From: Halosimplex amylolyticum
GTDB taxonomy: Archaea; Halobacteriota; Halobacteria; Halobacteriales; Haloarculaceae
Reading direction: 5' to 3'
NCBI RefSeq assembly: GCF_051414035.1
Contig: NZ_JBLKNW010000010.1
Span: forward strand, 44,975-108,974
Length of the DNA: 64,000 nucleotides
Shown here: piece by piece, positions 31,875 through 40,361 of the stretch
How positions within the stretch are numbered: the stretch's first letter is position 1
Layout of the letters: each line of letters begins with the position of its first letter
Notes under the pieces: generated by a model
The model's database searches: none
What the model was told of the DNA's origin: nothing
What the model saw: the letters and a program-made list of their open reading frames with translations, nothing else
Made by a program: the position numbers and the translations under genes

Positions 31875-33224
31875 ATGGGATCGATGGAACCGGACCGATC
31901 GTCGGGCAGCACCCGGCGGGCAGTACTGGCGAGCGCGCTGGGGGTCGCCACGGCCGGGTGTCGACTCCCGGGCAGCGACAGGGAGACGCCGACACAGGCG
32001 GACACGACGTCCACACCCGCTCAAGCCACTGCCGAAGGGACCACGCCCGGCGAGTGGGACCGACCCCTGGAAGTCGTCCACGGCTGGTACGACGACATCC
32101 TCGAACGCGGCCCGGCGGCGCTCGCGTCGGCGTTCGAAAACGCCCATCCCGATGTCCCGTTCAGCGTCGACGTCGCCGCCGATACGGCCTCCGAACGGTA
32201 CGATCGCTACCTCGAACGCCGCTTCCAGAACGAGGACCCGCCCGGTTCCTTCGCGACGACGCCGGGGGCGACGCTCGACCGGTTCGGTTACGTCCTCGAA
32301 GACTGCGAGGAATCCGTCTGGACGGCCGCGGACCTCCGGACCCACGTCGAACCCGACGTCCGCCGGACGTGCGTGATCGACGACCAGTGGGTCGCCGTCC
32401 CGATCAGTGCTCACCGAGTGAACACGCTGTTCTACAATCCGTCGGTGCTCGACGCGGCCGGCGTCGACGCGTCGTCGCTCGCCGGCGTCGACGACCTGCT
32501 CGGCGCGTTCCGGCGCGTCCAGGCCGAGACCGACGCCACGCCACTCGGACACGCCGGAATGTACCCCTGGACCACCTTCCAGTTCCTCGAAACGCTCCTC
32601 GCGAACCGGGGGACCCACGACGACGTGCGTCTGGGCGAGGGATCCGTGGCCGACGTTCGGGCGGCGCTGGAGACGGCGAAACCGATGCTGACGGACTACG
32701 CGGATCCGGACGGAGACACGCACGGGTATCGGGAGGCGGCCGAACGGCTAGCCGCCGGTCGCGCGGCGTTCGTCCAGCAAGGGTCCTGGCTGGCCCGGCA
32801 CCTCGAATCGAACGGACACGCCTACGGCGAGGACTGGGACGCGGTCCCGTTCCCCGGCGGCAGTGAGACCTTCCTGGTGTCGCTGTCGGCGTTCGCGTAT
32901 CCGGCCTGGAATCCGACGCCGACGAAGACCGAGCAGTGGCTCCGGGTCGTCGGGAGCGAGGCCGGGCAACTCGCGTTCAACGAGCCGCTGTGGTCGGCTC
33001 CCGTCAGAGAGGACTGCTCGACGGATCGGCTCGGCCCGTTCCAGACCGACCTGTACGAGCAGTTGCGGGACGATCGGACGGGATTCGCGCTCTCGATGGC
33101 CCACGGTGTGGGATTGAGACGTGATCGGGTGGCTGACGTACACGGGGCGCTCCGGGACCATTTCAGCGGATCTACGTACGCCGTTTCGGAAGCCGCCATC
33201 GAGGTCTACGCGGCGATCAGGTGA
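31875..33224 (+). CDS. Extracellular solute-binding lipoprotein (ABC family 1), orphan
   Basis: Secreted substrate-binding protein of 449 residues from ATG 31875 (MGSMEPDRSS; a second Met is 9 bases on). A Tat signal STRRAVLASALGVATAGC gives a lipobox Cys at about residue 29. The mature part follows the family 1 (sugar) fold: VVHGWYDDILERGP..FENAHPDVPF, VAVPISAHRVNTLFYNPSVL, PWTTFQFLETLLANRG and AAFVQQGSWLARHL. No permease or ATPase gene is next to it, so it either feeds a transporter encoded elsewhere or is a sensor. Divergent from pdhA and convergent with lipA (11-base gap). Confidence 0.88.
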   Translation: MGSMEPDRSSGSTRRAVLASALGVATAGCRLPGSDRETPTQADTTSTPAQATAEGTTPGEWDRPLEVVHGWYDDILERGPAALASAFENAHPDVPFSVDVAADTASERYDRYLERRFQNEDPPGSFATTPGATLDRFGYVLEDCEESVWTAADLRTHVEPDVRRTCVIDDQWVAVPISAHRVNTLFYNPSVLDAAGVDASSLAGVDDLLGAFRRVQAETDATPLGHAGMYPWTTFQFLETLLANRGTHDDVRLGEGSVADVRAALETAKPMLTDYADPDGDTHGYREAAERLAAGRAAFVQQGSWLARHLESNGHAYGEDWDAVPFPGGSETFLVSLSAFAYPAWNPTPTKTEQWLRVVGSEAGQLAFNEPLWSAPVREDCSTDRLGPFQTDLYEQLRDDRTGFALSMAHGVGLRRDRVADVHGALRDHFSGSTYAVSEAAIEVYAAIR

Positions 33225-33235
33225 TCACCGTCGCG

Positions 33236-34162
33236 TCAGGCCCGTCTCGCTTCGACGCGCGCCCGCTCGACGCTCTTGCCGTCCCGCAGGACTGCGTCGA
33301 CGAACAGTTCCCCCGCTCGATACGACGACCGGACCATCGGCCCGGAGGCGCAGTAGAGGAAGTCGAGTTCCTCCTCGGCGACGCGTTGCCAGGTGTCGAA
33401 GGCGTCCGGGTGGACGTAGTCGGCGACTTCGAGGTGCGACCGGGAGGGCTGGAGGTACTGGCCGAGCGTCACCACGTCGACGCCCACGCTCCGCAGGTCG
33501 GCGAGCGTCTGGTACACCTCGTGGTCGTACTCGCCGACGCCGAGCATGACGCTCGTCTTGACGTACGACGCAGACTCGGCGGCGGCCTGGCGCAGGACCG
33601 AGAGGGACTGCTCGTACCCCGCCCGACGGTCCCGGACTGGCCACTGCAGGCGCTCGACCGTCTCGACGTTGTGGGCGAACACGTCGGGTTCGGCCTCCAG
33701 CACGTTCCGGACGAGTCGCTCCTCGCCCTGGAAGTCGGGCACGAGCGCCTCGACGAGGATACCCGGGTGGCGCTCCTTGATCGCCTCGACGGTCCGCGCG
33801 AAGTGGCCGGCGCCCTGGTCCGGCAGGTCGTCCCGATCCACCGAGGTGAGGACGACGTAGTCCAGCCCGATCTCGGCGACGGCGTCGGCCACCTGCTCGG
33901 GTTCGTCCTCGTCCAGCGGGTCCATCCCGCCGGTCTCGACGTCGCAGAAGTTACAGCCCCGCGAGCAGGTGTCGCCCATCAGCATGAACGTGGCCGTGCC
34001 GGGGCCGTCGCGCCCGCTCCAGCACTCTCCCATGTTCGGGCAGTTGGCCTCCTCACAGACGGTGTTGAGATCACGGTCGCGGAGGCTCTCTTTGATCTCC
34101 GTGAAGCGCTCGCCCGACGGCGGCCGCATCTTCAACCACTCGGGCTTGCGGGCGCGACTCAT
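33236..34162 (-). CDS. lipA: Lipoyl synthase
   Basis: Radical-SAM enzyme that inserts two sulfurs into the octanoyl chain on E2 lipoyl domains. Protein of 308 residues. Both iron-sulfur clusters are visible: the auxiliary CxxxxCxxxxxC site (CEEANCPNMGEC, about 36-47) and the radical-SAM CxxxCxxC site (CSRGCNFCDV, about 65-74). The conserved tail ends VRSSYRAGELFVDAV, close to the usual RSSY motif. The gene lies near the pdh cluster, whose lipoyl domain (pdhC Lys43) would be its substrate; a ligase or octanoyltransferase is not seen in the window. Confidence 0.95.
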   Translation of the reverse strand: MSRARKPEWLKMRPPSGERFTEIKESLRDRDLNTVCEEANCPNMGECWSGRDGPGTATFMLMGDTCSRGCNFCDVETGGMDPLDEDEPEQVADAVAEIGLDYVVLTSVDRDDLPDQGAGHFARTVEAIKERHPGILVEALVPDFQGEERLVRNVLEAEPDVFAHNVETVERLQWPVRDRRAGYEQSLSVLRQAAAESASYVKTSVMLGVGEYDHEVYQTLADLRSVGVDVVTLGQYLQPSRSHLEVADYVHPDAFDTWQRVAEEELDFLYCASGPMVRSSYRAGELFVDAVLRDGKSVERARVEARRA

Positions 34163-34193
34163 TGACGGAGGTTAGATTCGGTCGCTGAAAAAC

Positions 34194-34282
34194 GTGCGGG
34201 AGTCAGATCCCCGTCCGGTCCGGTGCGGGAGTCAGATCCCCGTCCGGTCCGGTGCGGGAGTCAGATCCCGTCCGGTCCGGTA
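34194..34282. repeat. 29-bp tandem repeat, three copies
   Basis: Units starting GTGCGGGAGTCAGATCCCCG lie at 34194, 34223 and 34252, an exact 29-base period. The third unit has lost one C. It sits between the lipA start and the phosphate-carrier gene. The sharp repeat suggests recent amplification; no role is visible. Confidence 0.9.
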
Positions 34283-34374
34283 CGAGCGAACGACAGAACT
34301 GTGACCTGTCGGACAGGATATCAATGGATAGACCATTACGTCTGTACGCGGTAAGACGTATACGAACAGTCGCC

Positions 34375-35628
34375 ATGGTCTCACTGCTGGTCGTCGCCGG
34401 ACTGATCGTCGCAGCGTTCGTCGGATTCAACATCGGCGGGTCGTCGACCGGTGTCGCCTTCGGCCCGGCCGTCGGGAGCCGCCTCGTCAGGAAAGCGACC
34501 GCCGCCGCGCTCTTTACGGTCTTCGCGTTCCTGGGGGCGTGGACGGTCGGTCGGAAGGTCATCGTGACCATGAGCGAGGGCATCGTCCCGGCCGCGCAGT
34601 TCTCCCCCGTCGCTGGCGTCGGGGTCCTGTTCTTCACCGGCCTCTCGCTGCTGGTCTCCAATCTCTACGGCGTCCCCGCGTCGACGTCGATGACGGCCGT
34701 GGGTTCGATCGTGGGCCTCGGACTCGCGACGGGGTCGCTCAACGAGGCACTGATGTTCACGATCGTCTCCGCGTGGATCGTCGCCCCGCTCATCGGGTTC
34801 GGGATCGGTGCGATCGTCGGGCGGTACGTCTATCCCCAGCTCGCGGCTCGTCTGGCGTTCACGCGTCTCGAACGCCAGTTGGTACAGATCGACCGCTCGG
34901 GCAGTGTCCCGCGCCTTCGACTCAACGAGAACGCGTCACGGCAGGACCTCGTCGGGTCGGCGCTGGTGCTCGGGATCGCCTGTTACATGGGGTTCAGCGC
35001 GGGCGCCTCGAACGCCGCGAACGCCGTCGCCCCGCTGGTCGGCAACGGCGCAGTTAGTATCGATCAAGGGGTATTACTCGCCGTCGCTGCCATCAGCCTC
35101 GGCGGGTTCACGATCGCCAGGCGCACCCTCGCGACGGTCGGCGACGGCATCACGGACCTCCCCATCCTGGCGGCGCTCATCGTCTCCACCGTCGGCGCGT
35201 CGATCATCACCGTCCTCTCGTACTACGGCATTCCCGCGAGCCTCGCCGTGAGCACGACCTGCTGTATCATCGGTCTGGGCTGGGGTCGGGCGAGTCGTGC
35301 CGTCACGCTCGCGGAACTCGCAACTCCCACGCCGGGGGAGACGCCGAGTACGGAGTTCACCGCCGACGCACTCGCTGCCCCCTCGACGGTGGACAGCGGA
35401 TCCGAACCCCAGACCGTGGGCGAGATCGCGGCGGGAGAGTCCCCGGACACCGAAACTCGACAGGGCGACGCTCCGTCGGTCCCTCCGATCGGGGAAGAGG
35501 ACCTCGAAGAGCTGACCGCCGAGAGCCTGTTCGACCCGGCGGCGACGACCCGAATCATCTCCCTCTGGATCCTCACGCCGTCGCTGTCGGTCGTCGGATC
35601 GTTCGTCCTCTTCGCCCTGCTCCTGTAA
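34375..35628 (+). CDS. PiT family inorganic phosphate transporter
   Basis: Membrane carrier that imports phosphate with Na+ or H+. Protein of 417 residues from ATG 34375, where the first helix begins directly (MVSLLVVAGLIVAAFVG); an earlier ATG at 34324 would add a basic 17-residue tail. Two inverted repeats of the PiT signature are present: GFNIGGSSTGVAFGPAVGS near residue 17 and GFSAGASNAANAVAPLVGN near residue 207. About ten membrane helices are visible, plus a hydrophilic acidic loop (about 325-385) before the last one. It stands alone between lipA and a K+ channel gene. Confidence 0.9.
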   Translation: MVSLLVVAGLIVAAFVGFNIGGSSTGVAFGPAVGSRLVRKATAAALFTVFAFLGAWTVGRKVIVTMSEGIVPAAQFSPVAGVGVLFFTGLSLLVSNLYGVPASTSMTAVGSIVGLGLATGSLNEALMFTIVSAWIVAPLIGFGIGAIVGRYVYPQLAARLAFTRLERQLVQIDRSGSVPRLRLNENASRQDLVGSALVLGIACYMGFSAGASNAANAVAPLVGNGAVSIDQGVLLAVAAISLGGFTIARRTLATVGDGITDLPILAALIVSTVGASIITVLSYYGIPASLAVSTTCCIIGLGWGRASRAVTLAELATPTPGETPSTEFTADALAAPSTVDSGSEPQTVGEIAAGESPDTETRQGDAPSVPPIGEEDLEELTAESLFDPAATTRIISLWILTPSLSVVGSFVLFALLL

Positions 35629-35705
35629 TCCGGCCACTCGACCGGGTATCAGCCACCCTCTCTCGCTACCGGACTTCCACACCGCCGTCGGCCGGCAGGG
35701 GTCCG

Positions 35706-37331
35706 CTAAACGAACTCCGTCTGGAACCGGCTGATGTTCTCGTCGGTCCCGGCCACCACGAGTTCGTCACCGGGTTCGATCACGAACGACGCGCCGGGGT
35801 TGGTGACGACGCTCCCCGCTCGTTCGGCGGCGACCACGGTACAGCCGGTCCGGTTACGGATGTCCGCGTCGGCGAGCGAATCGCCGACAGCACCGGGGAC
35901 TGTCGTCCTGACGAGTTTGAGCTGCGTCCCCGACGAGAGGATCTCTTCGCCGAGGACGATCGACGCGAGCATCCGACCGTTGACCGCCGAGAGCGAGAGC
36001 ACGTAGTCCGCGCCGGCGCGATACAGTTTCGACACGTTCTCGTGCTCGTTCGCCTGGGCGATGATCTCGATGCGTGGATTGAGTTCGCGGATGACGAACG
36101 TCGCGAAGATGGCCGTCGTATCGTCCGATAGCGCGAGGACGACGGTGCCGGCGTCGTCGATACCGGCCTCCCGGAGGACCGGTCGCTCGGTCGCGTCGCC
36201 GACCACGTCGACGGTCGAGCCCGCCGCGAGGTCGATAGTGGTGTACTGGTACCTGTCGTTCGAGAGCGCGGCCGTGACGGCCCGCCCGACGACGCCCATC
36301 CCAGCGATGACGACGTCTCCCCGCCGGCGCCGTCCCTCGGAGCGCGTCATCTCCTTCAGTCGGTCGAGTTCCGCCTCTCCGCCGGTCGCGACGAGGACGC
36401 TCCGGGCGTCGAATCTGGTGTCGAGCGGCGGTGGACTCCGGAAGGTTCCCCGGACCCACACCCCGATGACGGCCGCGCCCGTTCGCTCCGTGACGTCGCT
36501 CTCGTCGATGGTCTGGCCGATCAGTTCGCTCCCGCTCTGGAGTGGGAACTCCGCGATGTCGAAGTGCTCGTCGATCTCGACGGCTTCGGTGGCCTCCGGG
36601 TCGAACGTCCCGACCGCTTTTGCGGCGAGCTGCTCGCCCAGTATCTGCTTGGGCGAGAGCACGTGGTCGGCCCCCGCGTACCGGTGGTAATCGGCGGTGT
36701 CCGGGTCGTCGGCAAGGCTGACCGTCCGGACGTCGGGACTGACCGCTCGGGCGGAGAGGAGGACGCTCGGATTGGTCTCGTCGTCGACGTTGGCGATCAG
36801 CGTGTCGGCGTGCTCCAGCCGGGCACGTCGGAGTGCCGCGTCCGACTCGGGATCCCCGAACATCACCGTGTAGCCCGCCGTGTACAGGTCGTTGGCACTC
36901 TCCCGGTCTGCGTCGACGACGACGTACTCGACGCCGCGTTCGGTGAGTTCGTCGATGAGGACCTCCTCGCGGGGCCCGTAGTCACAGAGGACGACGTGCT
37001 CGTCGACGTCTCGAACCGACGTCGGGGCGCTTGACGTGAAGGCGTCCTCGAAGAGAGGCACGACGAGCACCGGGAGCGCCGCGAAGATGAGCACGAGCCC
37101 CGAGAGAGACATGAGCGAGACGAGGTAGTTCATCTGCGGGCTCGACCACGGGGCGTCCCCGCCGTACCCCACGGTGGTGACCGTCTGGACGACGGCTTCG
37201 ATCGACCGGTACAACGGCTGCGGTCGCCCCTCCCACGTGGCCATCCCGTAGTTGTACAGGACCACGAACCCGGAGAGCACACCGACGACGAGGACGACGT
37301 AGTAGACGGTGAGACGCGTTCGCCGGTCCAT
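35706..37331 (-). CDS. K+ channel with two RCK (TrkA) domain pairs
   Basis: Protein of 541 residues from ATG 37331 (MDRRTRLTVY). Two membrane helices flank a pore loop with the selectivity filter TTVGYGG (about 55-61; GYGG instead of the common GYGD). Two regulator-of-conductance units follow. The first RCK N-domain starts VDEHVVLCDYGPREEVL (about 106); the second has RGDVVIAGMGVVGRAV (about 345). Each has a TrkA_C part (FPLQSGSELIGQ and ADADIRNRTGCTVVAAER). RCK domains gate such channels in response to nucleotides or Ca2+. A TATA element (GGATATTACT) lies just upstream. Confidence 0.92.
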   Translation of the reverse strand: MDRRTRLTVYYVVLVVGVLSGFVVLYNYGMATWEGRPQPLYRSIEAVVQTVTTVGYGGDAPWSSPQMNYLVSLMSLSGLVLIFAALPVLVVPLFEDAFTSSAPTSVRDVDEHVVLCDYGPREEVLIDELTERGVEYVVVDADRESANDLYTAGYTVMFGDPESDAALRRARLEHADTLIANVDDETNPSVLLSARAVSPDVRTVSLADDPDTADYHRYAGADHVLSPKQILGEQLAAKAVGTFDPEATEAVEIDEHFDIAEFPLQSGSELIGQTIDESDVTERTGAAVIGVWVRGTFRSPPPLDTRFDARSVLVATGGEAELDRLKEMTRSEGRRRRGDVVIAGMGVVGRAVTAALSNDRYQYTTIDLAAGSTVDVVGDATERPVLREAGIDDAGTVVLALSDDTTAIFATFVIRELNPRIEIIAQANEHENVSKLYRAGADYVLSLSAVNGRMLASIVLGEEILSSGTQLKLVRTTVPGAVGDSLADADIRNRTGCTVVAAERAGSVVTNPGASFVIEPGDELVVAGTDENISRFQTEFV

Positions 37332-37355
37332 CCTCTCTAGTATCGGGGCGGGGCC

Positions 37356-37365
37356 AGTAATATCC
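37356..37365 (-). promoter_or_regulatory. TATA box of the K+ channel gene
   Basis: GGATATTACT on the minus strand, 25-34 bases ahead of the ATG at 37331, which fits a leaderless transcript. Confidence 0.5.
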
Positions 37366-37467
37366 ACTCCCCGGAAGCGGGTGCCTATCGACGGCGGCGA
37401 CGACCGTCGGCCCCCGACGCCGACGGTCGACGCCCGCACGACGGTCACGGAGCCGGAGAGCGTCGCC

Positions 37468-37650
37468 CTACGCCCGACAGACGGCGAGCACCGACGCCAG
37501 CCCTTCGAGTCCGACCAGTCGTTCGACGTCCAGTCCCGCCGCTTCTAGCAGGTCCTCGAACTCGTCGGCGCGGAAGAAGTGCGTCTCGGTGAACGCCGAG
37601 TCGTAGCCGAGGCGGTCGACGAAGTCGCGGTCGGAGTCGCGCTCACCCCG
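37468..37650 (-). pseudogene. C-terminal remnant of a SAM-dependent methyltransferase
   Basis: In the third minus-strand frame, downstream of and slightly overlapping the M48 gene end, there is an open stretch of about 60 codons ending in TAG at 37468-37470. It reads RDSDRDFVDRLGYDS, then TETHFFRADEFEDLLEAAGL, then DVERLVGLEGLASVL. This closely resembles the C-terminal end of class I methyltransferases in haloarchaea (TExHFFRxxEFxxLLxxAGL, VGLEGL). The SAM-binding N-terminal part is absent and there is no start codon or upstream homology. It is most likely a fragment left after a deletion that brought the M48 gene next to it. Confidence 0.6.
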
Positions 37651-38767
37651 ACGGCCGCCCGCGAAGCCGAGTGATCCGCTCGGTCAGCGGCGGGTGGTAC
37701 GACAGCAACCGCGACGGGCCGGTCGCTTCCACGACGAACCGGTGCTCGGCGAGCGTCTCCAGCGCGCTCGCGAGCGCGGTTCCGCTCACGGCCTCGGCGG
37801 CGTAGGCGTCGGCCTGTGCCTCGGTCCGGCGGACGATCCACGCCAGGACAACGGCCGCGGGGGCGATGCCGATCAGGAGCGTCGCCAGCGCGATTCCGGG
37901 CGCGACGGACGCGACGCCGAGCGCGACGCCCGCCGCCACGGCGACCAGCGAGTACCGCAGGAGGACGTGCTCGCGCTCGTGGTGGCCGACCTCGTGGGCG
38001 ACGACGGCGCGCAGTTCCTCGTCGTCGAGCACGGCGAACAGCGACTCGGTGCAGAAGACGTACTCGCCGCCGGGGACGAACCCGGCGGCGACGGCGCTCC
38101 CGAGGCGCGTCCGGTCGTCGACGACCCGGAGGCGGACGCCGGGCGGGAGCACGTCCGCGACGGCCGCGCGCTCGGCGTCGGTCGGCCAGCGGGTCCGCAG
38201 GGCGACGACCAGCGCGAACGGCGTGAGCGCCGTCGCGACAAGGCCGATCCCCACCGCAGCGAGGACGCGCGGCAACCCACCGGGAACCAGCGCGATGGCG
38301 CCGGCGGCGAGGAGCACGGCGAGGAATCCGACGCCGTCCCGTTCGAGTTCCCACGCCGCGGCGTCGCGGTAGCGGAGTCGAAACCCGCGGACGGCGCGTC
38401 GGTAGGGGACCGTCGCCAGGCGGACGGCGAGCGCGAGGGCCACGACCGGCAGGGCGTAGACCGCGACGGCGACGAGGACGCCGGCGACCGCACCGACCGT
38501 CGCCGCTCCCGTCGAGCCCGCGAGGGCGTCGGTCGCAGTGGCCTGCGCCGTCCGCGCGAGACCGAACCGGTTGGTGACGACCGCGGTCAGGGCCCCGCCG
38601 GCGAGCAGTCCCCGGTGGCGGAGGGCCCGGAGCTCGGCAGCGGTCTCGGCGTCACCGGCCGGCCCCTCGTAGGAGGTCCGGGCGCGCCAGCGGACCGCCG
38701 CACCGACGACCAGGACGACCGTCGCGTTGACTGCGACGGCCGTCGCGGCGGGGAGCGGAGGACTCAC
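37643..38767 (-). CDS. M48 family (HtpX/Ste24-like) membrane metalloprotease
   Basis: Zinc protease of 374 residues starting MSPPLPAATAVAV (GTG 38767; a TTG 27 bases upstream is possible). Four hydrophobic stretches (about 5-25, 55-75, 85-110 and 145-165) precede the catalytic part. The zinc motif is AHEVGHHEREH (about residue 257), and the third ligand lies near VRRTEAQADAYAAE (about 315). The C-terminal HPPLTERITRLR is the conserved end of the family. It probably degrades misfolded membrane proteins. Its 3' end abuts a methyltransferase remnant. Confidence 0.88.
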   Translation of the reverse strand: MSPPLPAATAVAVNATVVLVVGAAVRWRARTSYEGPAGDAETAAELRALRHRGLLAGGALTAVVTNRFGLARTAQATATDALAGSTGAATVGAVAGVLVAVAVYALPVVALALAVRLATVPYRRAVRGFRLRYRDAAAWELERDGVGFLAVLLAAGAIALVPGGLPRVLAAVGIGLVATALTPFALVVALRTRWPTDAERAAVADVLPPGVRLRVVDDRTRLGSAVAAGFVPGGEYVFCTESLFAVLDDEELRAVVAHEVGHHEREHVLLRYSLVAVAAGVALGVASVAPGIALATLLIGIAPAAVVLAWIVRRTEAQADAYAAEAVSGTALASALETLAEHRFVVEATGPSRLLSYHPPLTERITRLRGRPSG

Positions 38768-38836
38768 TCCCGGAGCGACGACTGGCGGACACAAAATGTC
38801 ATCGAACGATTCTGTACTTCAATCAAAACATAGATA

Positions 38837-38848
38837 CAAATATTTAAC
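38837..38848 (+). promoter_or_regulatory. Promoter of the MATE exporter gene
   Basis: The AT-rich run CAAATATTTAAC sits about 26-37 bases before the ATG at 38874. The whole 79-105-bp divergent gap to the M48 gene is AT-rich. A TATTTAAC box at this spacing fits a nearly leaderless transcript. Confidence 0.55.
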
Positions 38849-38873
38849 ATGTAGTGGGGAGTGAGGATACGGC

Positions 38874-40268
38874 ATGTTCGATGTGTCGCGCGAGGACATC
38901 GTGGGGGGGTCGCTGGCCCGGGCCCTGGTGATACTGGCCGGACCGCTGGTCGCCCAGAACTTCGCGCTGGTCGCGCAGTCGGTGGTGGACCTCTTCTGGG
39001 TCGGCCGGCTCGGCGGGCAGGCCGTGGCGGCTGTCGGCCTCGCGGCCGTCGTCGTCGCGCTGCTGACGGTGCCACTCCGCGGGTTCTTCGTGGGGGGACA
39101 GATCGTCACCTCCCAGCGCGTCGGGGCCGACGAGACGGTCGCGGCCCGGCGAGTGCCGTTCACCGCGGCCGCCGGTGCGATCGTCGTCGCGGGAGTGCTC
39201 GGCCTCGGACTCGTCGCCGCGGCCGATCCGATCGCGGGCGCGTTCGTCGACGACCCGACCGTCCAGCGGTACGCGGTCAGCTACCTCACGGCCTACGCGC
39301 TCGCGCTCGTCGCCATCGCCGCCAGCGACACGCTGGAGAGCGGCTTCACCGGGTGGGGCGACACGCGCGCGGCGCTGTACGTCAACCTCACCGCCATCGT
39401 CGTCAACGTGATCGCCGACCCCTTCCTCATCCTCGGCTGGTGGGTGTTCCCCCGGCTCGAGCTGTTCGGCGCCGCGCTCGCGACCGCCATCGGCTACGGC
39501 TGCGGCGCCCTGTTCGCGCTCGCGCTCGCGGCCCGCGGCCGACAGGGGTTCGTGCTCACCCGCGAGGCGCTCCGGCCGCACCTCGACACGGCCCGCGAAG
39601 TGGTCGACGTCGGCCTCCCCATCGCCGGGCAGAGCGCCGGCCGGCAGGTCGCTCGCCTCGGGATGATCGCCATCGTCTCCGCGGTCGGCGGGTCGGCCGG
39701 CCTGGCGGCATACCACATCGGGTCGCAGGTCGCGACCGTCGCGTTCGTCCCCGCCCAGGGCGTCGCCCAGGCCGCGACGAGCGTCGTCGGGCAGAATCTC
39801 GGCGCGGAGCAGCCCTCGCGCGCTCGCCGGGCCACCTGGACCGGCGTGGCCATCGCCGCCGTCGGACTCACGGTGTTCGGCGCGATCCAGTGGGTCTTCC
39901 CCGCGTCCATCGCACAGGTCTTCGTCCCCGACCTGTCCGGGCAGGCGCTGGAGTACACCGTGCTCTACCTGCAGATCCTCGCCTACGGCTACTGGGCGCT
40001 GGGCGCTATCTACACGGTCGAGGCGGGCTTCAACGGCGCCGGGAACACGGACGTGAGCATGTACTCGACGCTCGCACAGTACTGGGCGGTCCGCCTGCCG
40101 GTCGCGCTCGTCGGCGCGTACGTCCTCGACCTGGGCGTCGCCGCCGTCTTCTGGGGCGTCACCCTCTCGAACGCCGCCGCGGCGCTGTGGCTGGCGGCGT
40201 ACTTCTATCGCTCGGCCGACCGCGGGATGCTCCATCGGGCCGCGGACGACGCCGCGGCGTCGGACTGA
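38874..40268 (+). CDS. MATE family efflux transporter
   Basis: Cation-coupled multidrug or metabolite exporter of 464 residues in the membrane. Twelve helices arranged as two bundles. The opening LARALVILAGPLVAQNFALVAQ and VDLFWVGRLGGQAVAAVGLA matches the MATE N-lobe; the second half repeats it with VGLPIAGQSAGRQVARLGMI and GVAQAATSVVGQNLGA. ATG start MFDVSREDIVGGS. Substrate cannot be read from sequence. The stop is 93 bases before the Ski2-type helicase gene. Confidence 0.92.
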   Translation: MFDVSREDIVGGSLARALVILAGPLVAQNFALVAQSVVDLFWVGRLGGQAVAAVGLAAVVVALLTVPLRGFFVGGQIVTSQRVGADETVAARRVPFTAAAGAIVVAGVLGLGLVAAADPIAGAFVDDPTVQRYAVSYLTAYALALVAIAASDTLESGFTGWGDTRAALYVNLTAIVVNVIADPFLILGWWVFPRLELFGAALATAIGYGCGALFALALAARGRQGFVLTREALRPHLDTAREVVDVGLPIAGQSAGRQVARLGMIAIVSAVGGSAGLAAYHIGSQVATVAFVPAQGVAQAATSVVGQNLGAEQPSRARRATWTGVAIAAVGLTVFGAIQWVFPASIAQVFVPDLSGQALEYTVLYLQILAYGYWALGAIYTVEAGFNGAGNTDVSMYSTLAQYWAVRLPVALVGAYVLDLGVAAVFWGVTLSNAAAALWLAAYFYRSADRGMLHRAADDAAASD

Positions 40269-40361
40269 GCGCGGCCCTCGCCGACGCGGGCTGCCGCGGT
40301 CGGTTCGCGCACGACCGCGTGACTCGCCCGCGACCACTTTCACTCCGGCATAGAAACGCAT

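Noticed and set aside
38844..40361. 505-residue minus-strand frame opposite the MATE gene
   Set aside because: Low-complexity Arg/Gly/Asp composition, no motifs; the MATE protein on the + strand is clear.
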